Assembly (NCBI GenBank): GCA_009801085.1
Contig: VNWV01000007.1
Coordinates: 620,001 to 684,000, forward strand
Source: Lasiodiplodia sp. COLG20
Lineage: Eukaryota; Ascomycota; Dothideomycetes; Botryosphaeriales; Botryosphaeriaceae
Length of the DNA stretch: 64,000 bases
Reading direction: 5' to 3'
This document shows, one piece after another, positions 34,886 through 47,824 of the stretch (position 1 is the stretch's first letter; every line of letters starts with the position of its first letter). Position numbers and translations under genes: made by a program. Below the pieces are notes generated by a model. It was given only the letters and a program-made list of their open reading frames with translations. It had not been told where the DNA came from and made no database searches.

Positions 34886-36625
34886 CTAATGGTAGACCAC
34901 CTCCTGCTGCCGCACAATGCTGCCCTTGCGCTCCACCTCCTCGGCTCTGCGCTCGAGATCGTGCGTCTGTACGGCGCTCATGTCCATTGTGGGGACGAAG
35001 AGAGGTGCGTTCGTGAAAAGGTAGTTCATCTCCTCGAGTGGGCGCTGCTTGGTCTCGGGCAGGATGGCCCAGAAAAAGACGGCATTGGTGAAGTTGCAAA
35101 CCTGATGAAAGATATTGTGTTAGCTTCGGAGACGAGTATAAAATGGTATATGTTGTACGACTTACGATGAACAAGATGTAGTATTTCCAGCCAATAGCCT
35201 TGAGAGCGAGGGGCGTAACCTGGCCGATCATGGTGTTGAAGGCGAAGGAGGTCATGGTGGCGATGGCGACGCCTTTGCTGCGGGTGCGAGTATCAAAAAT
35301 CTCGGCGGGAACTGTAAGAAGATTAGTCATCGTTTTGATGAAAGAGACGAAGAAGTCGGGAGCACTCACTGATCCAAGAGAGAGGGCCACACGTGCAGGA
35401 GAAGCAGAAGTTGTACAGCCAAGTCATGGCGATGAAGCCCCAACCAGCAGAGAGGTTTCCGCTGGTACCGGGCGGGAAGATTGCAAGCAGGGCCGTGGCG
35501 ATGATAAAGGTCACCATGTTGCCCAAATTGCCGAAGATAAGCGGCCAGCGACGGCCAGTCTTGTCAATGAAGAGGATGGTCAAGACCTGGGCGACAAGGG
35601 CGATAATAGAGTTGATAGCCTGGTACTTGAGCGTGTTGTCTCCGGAAATGCCGATTTGACCGTAGATGTCGACGGAGTAGTACTGGATGGCGCTGACACC
35701 GGTCATCTGGACGGATGCTTGCAAGGCGATGGCAATGAACAGGCGACGGAAGCAGGACTTGTCTGTGAAGAGCTCAAAGTACGACTTGGCCTCGTGCTCA
35801 TGTTCGAGGTTAATGGCCTCCTGGATCTGCTCAAACTCGGCGCGCACCCATGCGTCTGTCTCGTCGCCGTGGGAATGCAGCTGTGCCAGAGTCCTCAAGG
35901 CCACGTCGGGCTTGCCATGGTCCATCAACCAACGAGGCGACTCGGGGAAGAACAGGATAAGGAGGGCCAGAAGACCGGCCGGGACGACCTGGATACCCAA
36001 AGAGACGCGCCACTGGCGGTTGTCGTCGTGGGCATAGCCAATGTAAGTTCCATAGGAAATCCATGAAGCAGCCAGGGCGCCAATGCCAAGCATAAATTGC
36101 TGGAGAGCGGTGACTCGGCCACGGATGCTGGGATGAGCCAGCTCAGCTTGGTAGAGAGGGACGACCATGACGAGGAAGCCGACGCCAACTCCAGCAAGGC
36201 AACGGCCTGAGTACAGGTAGTCGATTGTTTGAGCACCCGTCTGAAGACCGCCGCCCAAGCAGAAAACCAGCGCGCCAATAAGAATGGTGTATTTGCGTCC
36301 GAGCCAGTCGTTTGTGACGCCGGCGAACATGGCACCAAAGAAGGCACCACCGGTAAAGATGGAGACAACCGCTCCACTGGAGAGACGTTTAGCGATTTTG
36401 CCGGCACCGAGGAAGCTCTGAACTCACTGTTCATTTTCGTTGTTCCCAAACTTTGCAGCGAAAGACTGGCTTGCAATGACCTCGGCGATGACACCCAGAT
36501 CGTATCCGTAAAGCACGGAGCCGAGCGAGGCGAAGACGCAGACCAGAAACTGAGAGATGTCAGCAGCAATGCGGATTGGGGGGGCGGAGAGAGCATACCT
36601 GGTACCACTTCGGAGGAAGAGCCAT
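34886..36625 (-). CDS. MFS hexose/sugar transporter, 505 residues, five exons
   Basis: Exons 36625-36599, 36549-36428, 36376-35370, 35311-35166 and 35101-34886; introns of 49, 51, 58 and 64 bp, all GT-AG. The start MALPPKWYQ followed by FLVCVFASLGSVLYGYDLG is the usual opening of this fungal group; an in-frame upstream ATG at 36702 would add an unlikely tail. Sugar-porter signatures are visible: DWLGRK after TM2, the loop-6 motif PESPRWL, QYYSVDIYG in TM7, DKTGRR after TM8, and GPLSWIIPAEIF across the exon 3/4 junction. Twelve membrane segments are expected in the plasma membrane. The substrate (glucose, xylose, arabinose or other) cannot be read from sequence. It is divergent from an intracellular GH51 arabinofuranosidase, which suggests a role in pentose or plant-oligosaccharide uptake. 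The C-terminal tail is short, so it is a carrier rather than an Snf3/Rgt2-type sensor. Confidence 0.92.
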
Positions 36626-37283
36626 GATGTCGAAAACTTCAGACTCAAGATGAGTTCAGCGAGGCTTCTGTGCGCATTGTACGTTTTGGGCGCGGAAGAC
36701 ATCTTATAGAGACAACGGTGCACTCCGCATTCTCGACGCGACAACCCTGCAACCCCCGGTTGTGCACGGCGCGAATCCTACGCGGAGCCGTGCGCTCGAG
36801 TGTCTGGGGTAGCCCACGCGGGGCTTGGCATGGAAGGGGCATAGCGTGACTGGCGTCGCGTGGGCAGGGAATTGCCGGGGAGAGCAGTGAGGTGAGAGCA
36901 CAGGGCTGGCGAGCAGCCGAGGTGGCCGGTGAGTGGGCGGGATGCGAGCAGCAGTGTCGTGGGCGGGGGCAGATGGGCCGAAGAAACTGTCGTGACCGCT
37001 CTCGAAGCGAGCCGCGACCCCGGTGTGGCGTGCCTGCCCGTTTCTCCACCAATCCCCGCGTCGCCTACGCCTGCCCAGCCCAGCGACCGCCGGCATTGCC
37101 TTCACACACCCGGTGGGCTGCGGTGGGATGGTTGCGGCGCCCGCCCGTTGCTTCTCACGCGCAATGACCCACCTGCTTGGTTCACGAGAGTCGTGGCGTG
37201 CTCGTTCTTAGACGGCCGCAGGCGCTCATTGCAGACTGGACAATCGACACCTCTTTCCAGCACCGCCAATCCTCCCTCCAGCC
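36626..37283. promoter_or_regulatory. divergent promoter sugar transporter / GH51 with CreA-type motifs
   Basis: 658 bp between start codons. Matches to the CreA/Mig1 consensus SYGGRG occur on both strands: CTGGGG near 36805, GCGGGG near 36818 and 36964, CCGGGG near 36875, and reverse-strand CCCCGG/CCCCGC near 36753, 37018 and 37055. No GGCTAA (XlnR) site was seen. The region is GC-rich, so some matches are expected by chance. Confidence 0.45.
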
Positions 37284-39518
<2,235 letters not shown>

Positions 39519-40533
39519 AGTGGAAAAAGGGGAACATGATATGATTTTTTTTGTCTTTTGAGTATATAGATTGCTCGGAATAGAATTGAATATGCTACCA
39601 TTGGTTAGTGATCTGGAGATTTGAACTTCTTTCTCGAAAATCTGCATGTTCACCGTTTTGTTTTATTCGTGCTGCCTCGAAATGAGAAAAGCCGCTGATG
39701 TTGGAGCAGTCCCATAGGCAGACCAGAGACTTTCCGGATATCCTCCACCGCCCAAGTCAGAGCATGGCAGGTAGCGGCATATCCTGAGCTGGAGCTCTGC
39801 CGGTAGCGAGATCAAACTCATGGGTGAAAGGTTTTCGAAGTGGCTAATATAGTTGTAGCTTTGGTGAGGTACCGAAGACTTCACATGCTTCGAAGCTCAG
39901 ACCATTTGTTGTCCACGAGCGAAAGTGAGATGTACACATGACTATGAACAGGCACGGTTGAATCGTCTAGAGGTTGAAAATAATTTGGGGCGCATGCGAC
40001 TACATGACGTATGTCTAACGTAGACTCGTACATGGTAGTTGAAGTGAGACTCCGGATGTAGGGCTGAGTGTTGGAATAGTGCGCATACATAGAGCCAGTG
40101 GGCGTCATTTTCGATGGTTATTTTTAGAAATTTTCAACTCGGTAGCCAAACTAGAGTGTTGAATTCTTGTGGAGTTGTTCTAATATTCTTAGTATGCTGC
40201 ATTTGCGTGTATAAGCGGTCTTCAGTGACCCAACGGTGATCCTCTCTGCTGGTGTGGTGGTCAAACGGATTCGTTTGCTGTGCGGGATAATGAAGACCCC
40301 GATTTTAAGCCTGCCGCGTGCGGTGCTGCCTCAATGAGGTGCGGCCGTGTTTACAGGGTCTGAGCTAGCCACACTTCCCTTGAGTCTGCTGGTACACTTG
40401 TTCCGCAGGCGCTTTTTTTCCAACACCACGCGCATTTTTCGCCTCGCTCCAACACCACTCCCGCCCACACCACACCTCCAGCCCAGACAGGAACTTTGAA
40501 AATCGAGCACGCGAAGCCCACACAAGGGTAAAA
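39519..40533. other. intergenic region with an F-box-like fragment
   Basis: About 1.0 kb between two plus-strand genes. It holds the minus-strand F-box-like fragment listed separately and the promoter of the F-box gene. The stretch at 39540-40320 is AT-richer than the flanks. A second minus-strand frame at 39881-40108 has no recognisable domain. Confidence 0.5.
39663..39821 (-). pseudogene. F-box N-terminus fragment (possible relic)
   Basis: From the ATG at 39821 the frame reads SLISLPAELQLRICRYLPCSDL, a good match to the first helices of fungal F-box domains. It then turns into unrelated sequence and stops after 52 codons. No donor site was found that would join it to a continuing F-box or LRR sequence. 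It lies about 0.7 kb from an intact F-box gene on the opposite strand, so it may be a decayed duplicate or a very short gene. Confidence 0.35.
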
Positions 40534-42294
40534 ATGCACGAGCTCCTGGGCCTTCCAACAGAGCTCCTGCTCAAGGTCGTGAGCGTGCTCCATTGCTCGC
40601 AAGACGTCGCTGCTGTAGCTTCCACCTGCAAACAGCTTAACCGCGTCGCAAGCGGTGAGCTCTACGAGAGAATCCGACTACATGTCGCCGCGCGTACTGG
40701 CTCCGCCAGGCTCGGAGTTTTTGTGAATCTGGCCTCGTCCCTGTTTCTTGGCGACCCCGACTTGAGGAATTCCACCAAGACCATCGCCATCACTCTGCCT
40801 GGCCTTTCTTCTACGCAGTGGCAATTTATCCCTCGCCTTGTGTCATCCGAGGTCACAAAGAAACTCCGTGCTGCGGCTTCAGCTGGCGCGACGGAGGAAC
40901 TGAGGCGATGGGGCCTAACAGATTTGGAGCAGAGAACCAGCCTTGTCGACGGCCAGGTTGGGGCCTACATAACACTTCTCTTGCGCGCTTGCCAGAATAT
41001 CCGTACTTTGACCCTCGATGGAAACTTCTTCGAGATGCTGGAATTCTGGTATACTGACCTCTCGGTTTTCGACAAACTCGACACCGTTGAACTGATCACG
41101 ACCGATACCGAGAGAGTTCCTCGCCCTCTACCCAGCGTTGCGATTCTTGCAGGTCTGTCCGATGTTCCAAACCTCCGAACACTCCGTCTCACAGTTAACG
41201 GAGCCTGGACCTTTCGCCAGACCGGGCCGTCCCAACCCCTCCGAGGGCCATTCCACCTAATCACGAACATTACTGTTCTCGTCTTATGGAAATCCGAGCT
41301 TAAGATGTTTACCATACGCACTTTGCTCGGCCATATGCCGCATCTAGTCACACTTGAGATTGACCTCTTATTTGGTATCCAAATTGAGAGCCACGACTTC
41401 AATCTTAAGTGGTGCCTCGTTGACCTCCGCAGACTCCGAAAGGCCATCTTGGGTACCGGGCTTGGTGGCGCTTTGGGTAGAAACCGTGCCGAGGGAAAAC
41501 ACTGCAGCAGCACGCTCGAGAATCTGAAGATTTCAGTCGACTTTTCGGTAAGCCACTCTTTCACTCCGGCCGAAACCAGGGTCTTCGAAGACTACGTCTT
41601 GCCGGAGCAGGAAGAAGCTTTGAACGGCTGGGATGAAAGTGACAGCGACGAAAGCAGCGATGAGAGCAGCGAACAAGACGAAGAAAATGACAGCGAACAA
41701 GACGAAGAAAGTGGCAGCGAAGAGGAAGAGGAAGACGAAGACGAAGATGAAGAGGGCGATGACGGCAATTATTCATATGGAGCAGTGTACGAGTCAGACA
41801 CTGTGTTCGGACCCAATCACCAACGCCGCACACACTGGGAAATCAACAAGCTTGGGTCGCTGAAGAGGCTCAAGAATCTCAAGAAATTGGAGATAGAGCC
41901 AATACTGCTATTTGGGAACCTCTGGTCCACACCAGCTCAAGGCGATAGTGACATGGAACCAGAACGCATACACTGCTGGACGCCTCTCGATGCACTGCTC
42001 CCGGATACTCTGGAGGAATTCCACATCACATGTGGGCCGGTCGACTGGGTCCTTTTGTGGGAGAGGAAATGGAAAATCGTACGATCGCAGGGCGTGGGCG
42101 CAGATCTGGACTCTCTCTTTGAGATGTTCAAGGCGTACAAGGAGGGGGGTGGGAACATGCCAAACCTCCGGAAGGTCGTAAACACCGCCCAGGCATCGGT
42201 TGGTCTGCCGGAGGGCGCCAGCTGGGACGAACAGCAGATGCTGTTGAAGAATATGCTGAATGACCTCGCAATTGATTATGAGTGGTCAGGCTAG
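40534..42294 (+). CDS. F-box protein with acidic insert, 586 residues, single exon
   Basis: Residues 1-50 form an F-box: GLPTELLLKVVSVLHCSQDVAAVASTCKQLNRV, the Skp1-binding motif of SCF ubiquitin ligase adaptors. The middle (about 80-335) has spaced leucine-rich segments (NIRTLTLDGNFF, NLRTLRLTVNG, HLVTLEIDL, LENLKISVDF) consistent with a degenerate LRR substrate-binding region. A highly acidic Ser/Asp/Glu run occupies about 367-412. The final part (about 430-586) returns to LRR-like text (LKNLKKLEIEPILL, TLEEFHITCG). In an SCF complex it would select targets for ubiquitination; no target can be inferred. Fungi carry many fast-evolving F-box genes like this, and orthology is hard to assign. 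No intron is needed. Confidence 0.85.
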   Translation: MHELLGLPTELLLKVVSVLHCSQDVAAVASTCKQLNRVASGELYERIRLHVAARTGSARLGVFVNLASSLFLGDPDLRNSTKTIAITLPGLSSTQWQFIPRLVSSEVTKKLRAAASAGATEELRRWGLTDLEQRTSLVDGQVGAYITLLLRACQNIRTLTLDGNFFEMLEFWYTDLSVFDKLDTVELITTDTERVPRPLPSVAILAGLSDVPNLRTLRLTVNGAWTFRQTGPSQPLRGPFHLITNITVLVLWKSELKMFTIRTLLGHMPHLVTLEIDLLFGIQIESHDFNLKWCLVDLRRLRKAILGTGLGGALGRNRAEGKHCSSTLENLKISVDFSVSHSFTPAETRVFEDYVLPEQEEALNGWDESDSDESSDESSEQDEENDSEQDEESGSEEEEEDEDEDEEGDDGNYSYGAVYESDTVFGPNHQRRTHWEINKLGSLKRLKNLKKLEIEPILLFGNLWSTPAQGDSDMEPERIHCWTPLDALLPDTLEEFHITCGPVDWVLLWERKWKIVRSQGVGADLDSLFEMFKAYKEGGGNMPNLRKVVNTAQASVGLPEGASWDEQQMLLKNMLNDLAIDYEWSG

Positions 42295-42785
42295 GATATC
42301 GACGATAATGGCTGAGAGCCAGCGAGAACGCAACCGGTCTCTTTACGCCATCTCACCAGAAAGACAGAACCCAGAAAACACAAAATAAAAGTTTAAAGAC
42401 TGAGAAAATGATGATAGGACGAAATAAGTCAGAACGAATTCGTGATAATTAAGATCGGGGGCCTCATGCAAATGCAAATCCAATCGGAGCGGTTACATTT
42501 CGAAAAATAAGATCTAGAGCAGACTAACATTTGCCACTTTTTAAACCGCATCCGCGACGAGATGTTGTAGGCTATTAGTAATTACGAGGAAGAAATGGAG
42601 ATTCTTACAAAGAAAGAGACACGAAAACATTGAGTTGTGGACCTAATGGAGCTTTCCAAGGGCTGCTCCAAGAGCCAGGATATTCGCTAAGTTCGAAAAG
42701 AAGGCCCTGTATCGTTCGTAGTGACACTCGCTGAAAATTTGATTGACAGTCGAGGCAATATGTTGCTCGCTTGAAACCTAATAGC
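42295..42785. other. intergenic between convergent F-box gene and SDR
   Basis: About 490 bp of AT-richer sequence; 3' UTRs of two convergent genes. No other signal seen. Confidence 0.5.
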
Positions 42786-43919
42786 TCACGCTTCGCGCCG
42801 GCCGTTCTGCGTTAGTTCGAGTGCCTCCGGCACGTCTCGCCTAACAGCGTCCACGATCTCGTGCCAGATCTGCTGGCGCATCTTCTCGCCTGTTTCTCCC
42901 ATGAGCATCGGGTCCAATCTGATCCGCGGTTAGTAATCAGACAAATAGATCTGTGTACACGGATGTACCCACTCGAGTAATTTATCGCTGTGCCAGAATC
43001 CGTCATGAGCTTCTTCGCCCAGACAAACAGCACTAACCAAGCTTCTTGCGCCTTCCTCTGCCTCCCTGGCAAAGATGGCATAGAACAGCCATCCAAAGAC
43101 TTTCGCTGCAGCGCCGGTGTAATGTCTCCGAAGGTCACTCTTGCAGAATCCCGGAGATGCCGACATGACAACCACATCCTTCCCATCCTCGGTGTATGCA
43201 TCCATAGCCGCAAGGCTTCGCATGGCATACATGACGAGTGCCTTTGAAATTGCATACTGCTTCCGCCCATTGAAGCCTTCTTCTCTGTTGAATTTCTCCA
43301 ACAGCTTCTCCCCCGGCGAGCCCAGCTTCGCATGCCGATACAAACTCGATCCCACAATCTCCAGAACCGGCGGTCTCCCATCGTGTACCGTCTCGTTGCT
43401 CTTCTTTAGCACTGGCAGTAACAACAACCCCAGCAACGCCGTCCCCAGCACATTGACCTGCAGCGTCTCTTCCCACCCGTGCTTGCTCCTCTTCAACTCC
43501 TTCATGCTTACGCCCGCATTTAGTACAGCGGCATCCAACCTCTCCAACTCGCTCGCGGCCCTCTCGGCAAACAGCTTAACGCTCTCGAAGTCCAGAAAGT
43601 CGACCTCCCACACGTCGATGACGCAGTCGCCCGTCGCCTCGCGCGTGGCGATCTTTCGCTTTCGCTGCGCGCGCTGTTGGACGGTCTGCTTCGTCTTCTC
43701 GCCCTTGGCGGCGGCGTCGCGCACGCCGAGCACGAGGCGCGCGCAGCCGAGCTGGGCGCACTTGATGGCGGCTTCGAGGCCGAGGCCGGTGCTGGCGCCG
43801 GTGATGAGGATGGTGCGGCCGGCGAGCGAGGTCGTCGGGTCGCGCGGCGGCGACCACTTGTCGCGGAGCAGGCGAAGGAATCCGGACATGAGAGAAGGCG
43901 GCGGATGCTTATTTTCCAC
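42786..43919 (-). CDS. short-chain dehydrogenase/reductase, 359 residues, two exons
   Basis: Exons 43919-42973 and 42918-42786. The 54-bp intron uses donor GTGGGT, a TACTAAC branch and CAG. This donor restores SDKLLE|LDPMLMGETGEKMRQQIW, the usual SDR C-terminal helix; a GTACAT donor 4 bases further on gives an unrelated tail. Classical SDR motifs: cofactor site TGASTGLG at 40-47, NAG at 134-136, the catalytic Ser in EIVGSSLY (191/192), and Y222-x3-K226 in QYAISK. A long hydrophobic stretch (ALLGLLLLPVL, 161-171) is part of the fold. It is NAD(P)-dependent. The substrate is unknown; the retinol-dehydrogenase-like/WW-oxidoreductase-like group of fungal SDRs is closest in feel. No biosynthetic cluster surrounds it. 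Confidence 0.9.
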
Positions 43920-44868
43920 GGTTCCAGCGTTGGCTTCGGAAGGGCCAAAAGTTGATGAGGTTGGTCGCGGGGCGAGGGTGACAGCTGGCCTTGGAACGCA
44001 TACTGATTGTCAGCAATTGAGTGGGGGCAAATTCTCGTTGCCGCTTCTACTGCGGTGTTTCTGCGACGAGGTCAGCCACCACATTAAACGTCTTTCCAAG
44101 CCGGTAGAATCCGGCAATTTGGACTGATAACTCTTCCTGGCGGGCCTGTATTACCTCACCCCAAAGAGCCCTGCTGCTGCCCTATGGTCCTATGTTTAGG
44201 CTTGAAAGGAGTCCTCCTCACGCCACCTGGTTCATTGCGGAGGCTATTCTTCCAACAGTAATCGTGTGAACGTGCTTGAAGCGGTATGTCGTATACGAAT
44301 AGAGAATGTGCGCGTCTACAGAGAAACCCAAACAGAAAGATATCTGGGTAGTTGCAACGGCGTACCCGGTAGTCAGGTATGCTCTAGGCACACCCTTTTG
44401 TTGTTCATTACGTTGCTTCGGGTAGAGTAAAAGCTAACCGTTCCTGCGGAAGTGTGGTCGTCCTCTTTTGAATCGTCGTATATCAATGCTCTATCTGTGA
44501 GATGAGTTATGGCTTTGCTACTACTAGGCATGTCAACTACTTTGGCGTGTTCGTACCCAATCTTCACCCAGTGGTTGGGGAGCATTGGGCCAGAGAAATG
44601 ACCAGGCCGCAGGGAGCTGGTAGTAGTAAGAAGGTCGGTTCAGGTGGTGATTGCGGCTAGATGGCCGAGTTTGACGTCAACGACAGGGGTGGGGCGGAGA
44701 GCGTGTCACGAGTCATGCGAAGTCTGGGGAAGCCGAGGTCTCTTTCACATGCATCGCGTCGCGACAACATCATCGCCCATCCGAACGTCCCTTCCGAGAG
44801 CATGCGACGCCGTCCAGCTCCAGCCCTACCCTCCCCGATGCCCCGCTGAGCCGTGAGCCCATCTCAAC
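43920..44868. promoter_or_regulatory. divergent region SDR / PXA2
   Basis: About 950 bp between divergent start codons, wide enough for two separate promoters. No supported gene. No recognised oleate-type element was identified. Confidence 0.4.
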
Positions 44869-47144
44869 ATGGCTGCGCAGTCGAAGCTCCTGCCCTCGGA
44901 CCGCTCGCTTAAGGGAATCGTCAACGAGCTCACCTCCCTCTACTTGAAGCATCGGACACGTATCTCGCGCGCCGTATATCTCACCCTTTTCGTCGCCCTG
45001 ATCAACCGTGTGCGCATCGCCATATCCGAACAAAAGGCTGCATCTGCCCGCCATGCCGAAGCCCGGAGGAAGCCAGGCACAGGCTCGACCGAAGGCGAAG
45101 CTACCTCGCGCAAGAAGGTTGAGCTCAATCGCGACTTCTTCAGAAACCTCTTCAGGCTCTTGAAAATTGTCATTCCGGGATGGCGGAGTAAGGAGCTTCG
45201 GCTGCTCATCAGCCACACCGTCTTCCTGGTCCTCAGGACTCTGATCAGTCTGTATGTTGCGGAGCTGGATGGTCGGCTGGTCAGCAGCTTGGTCAGAGGC
45301 AAAGGCAAAGACTTCTTGAGTGGACTGGTGTGGTGGATGACAGTGGCAATCCCGGCCACCTTCACAAACTCTATGGTAACTATACGCCTCCCGCAACCTC
45401 AACAGCGTCATGCTGAACAAAGATCAGCTCTCCTACCACCAGTGCAAACTCTCCCTCCAGTACCGCACTCGTCTCACAAACTACATCCACAACAAATATC
45501 TCTCCCAAATGACCTTCTACACCCTGTCCGCCCTTGATGATCGCATCAAAAATGCAGATCAATTGATCACCGTCGACGTCGCCAAGTTCTCGAACAGTCT
45601 TGCAGAGCTGTACTCCAACATCGCAAAACCAGTCTTGGATATGGTCATATACAACTATTCGTTATCACGAAGTGTTGGTGGGGAAGGCCTGTTCGCCATG
45701 AGCTTGATCGTCCAGCTTTCGGCCAGCATCATGCGCGCGCTTACGCCTCCGTTTGGCAAATACGTCGCCGAAGAAGCGCGCTTGGAAGGAGAATTCAGAT
45801 TCCAGCATTCAAGACTGATAGACTACAGTGAAGAGGTGGCGCTGTACTCTGGACATGAAGCCGAGAAAGATACCTTGGATAAGGGCTACTTCACTCTGAT
45901 CAAGCATGTGAACCGGATATTGAGGAGACGGTTTTACCATGGATTCATGGAGGATTTTGTCATCAAATACTTCTGGGGAGCGTTAGGCTTGATGCTCTGC
46001 AGTGTCCCGGTCTTTTTCAAGATCCCTGGTGTAGCTGGAAACAACATGGGCGACCGCACGGAGAGTAAGTCATATCGTCTGTCATTGAAGGAGAAGAGTG
46101 CTAACTGTGCGGTTTCAGGTTTCGTGACCAATCGCCGCATGCTTCTCAGCTCCTCAGATGCCTTTGGTCGACTTATGTTCTCATACAAAGAGATCATGGA
46201 ACTCGCTGGATACACTGCCCGAGTTTCTACACTTCTGGATGTAATGGACGAGATCCAAGCAGGACGCTTTGAGAAGAAGCTGGTGTCATCCGCCGATACG
46301 GAAGAGAACGCGGCGGTGCTTCGGGGAAGAGGCCAAGTTTCCGAGGGCGAGGACATAGAATTCGTTGACGTTCCAATCGTGTCACCGAACGGCGATGTCC
46401 TGGTCCGCAAACTCAGCTTCACTGTTAGACCTGGAGACCACATGCTAATCGTTGGTCCCAACGGTTGTGGCAAGTCTTCTCTTTTCCGCATATTGGGTGG
46501 ACTGTGGCCGGTCTATGGAGGAACCGTCAGAAAGCCCCCATTCGAGGACATCTTCTACATCCCGCAACGGCCATATCTCTCGAGAGGGTCTTTGCGGCAG
46601 CAAATTATTTATCCAGACGGGGTGCGCGAGATGAGGGACAAGGGTATCACCGACGCTGACCTTCTGCGCATTCTTTCCGTTGTGGAGATTGAGTCGATTG
46701 TTGAGCGCCCGGGTGGTTGGGATGCAGAGCAGGAATGGACGGATGTCCTCTCTGGAGGACTCCAGCAGCGAGTCGCTATGGCCAGGCTGTTCTACCACGC
46801 TCCGAAGTACGCTATCTTGGACGAGTGCACCAGCAGTGTTACTCTCGAAATCGAGAAGGTCATGTACGACGAGGCCAAGCGTTTGGGGATCACTCTGATG
46901 ACAGTCAGCCATCGGAGGAGTTTGTGGAAGTACCATACGAACATTCTCCAGTTTGATGGTCAAGGCCACTACGTCTTCACAAAGCTGGACGCCGAAAGAA
47001 GATTACAGCTTGAAGAGTAAGTTTTCCTAGCGTCCAACCAATTCGCTGTGATGCTAACAGATTTATAGTGAGAAGGAAGACTTGGAACTGCAGCTTCGCG
47101 CAGTACCCGAGATTGAGAAGCGCATTGCCGAGCTGACGGCTTGA
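44869..47144 (+). CDS. PXA2: peroxisomal long-chain fatty-acid ABC half-transporter (ALDP/Pxa2 type), 705 residues, four exons
   Basis: Exons 44869-45375, 45428-46064, 46119-47016 and 47069-47144; introns of 52, 54 and 52 bp, GT-AG, with CTGAAC or CTAAC branch sites. Junctions restore [14 protein letters not shown] and [13 protein letters not shown]. An N-terminal targeting/transmembrane domain (about 1-350; [41 protein letters not shown]) is followed by one nucleotide-binding domain: Walker [10 protein letters not shown] at about 494-502, signature LSGGLQQR near 593, Walker [10 protein letters not shown] near 612-620 and the switch His in [10 protein letters not shown]. One membrane half plus one NBD means it works as a dimer, typically Pxa1-Pxa2, importing very-long- and long-chain acyl groups into peroxisomes for beta-oxidation. 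Assignment to Pxa2 rather than Pxa1 rests on length (about 705 against more than 750) and is moderate. Intron 2 is a multiple of three without stops. Confidence 0.92.
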
Positions 47145-47824
47145 GCGTCTTCTCCTTCGGCTTGTGAACACAGGATTTGTTCTATTCCCATGTTGGTCTA
47201 ATGTTGCCATGGCTTCTACAGAAAGTGTACTAGAGGCGTTGTCAAGCGAGATCTGTACATGTGACCGGATCTAGGGTGGAATGGCGCAGGAATGGGATAC
47301 ACATGACCGGCCGGTCATTCTTGGTGGATATGTTGATGATATGCTTGTGCCGGTAGACAATGAGTAATTCCATTGAATTATGCGGGAAATCGCCCCATCA
47401 CCCCATTCCAGCCCAAATTCAACCTACGACATGAAATCTGAGAAATGTCGCGAGACATTGCCCCGTTGAAGCGACTATGGCGGTGGGTGGGTGATGTCAC
47501 GTGCGCCGATCGATTAGCGCGAAGGACGGGACGCGTCGAAAGCTTGGGGTAAGTTGGATTGACCTCATCCCACAACAGCTCCCATCGACCACCCCCGCTC
47601 GTGCTGGGCAATGAGACGGCCGCCGACGCAACCTCATTAGCCTCTCGACAACGCTGTTGGCCCTCGGAAGCAGCCGTCGTCGTAGAATCTCGCTCTTTTC
47701 CCCAGACAAGGAGATCGACACGCCGCCATCAAATGAACAACTCATAACTTGCGGCGAAAAGCGACCGACGACGCATCGACCTCGCTAGTCTTTTCGCACC
47801 TATCCATCCGCATCGGAATTCACA
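47145..47824. promoter_or_regulatory. intergenic PXA2 to dynactin p150, with E-box
   Basis: 680 bp between tandem plus-strand genes. A CACGTG core (ATGTCACGTGCGCC context) lies at 47498-47503, 327 bp upstream of the p150 ATG. The final ~150 bases are likely 5' UTR. Confidence 0.45.
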
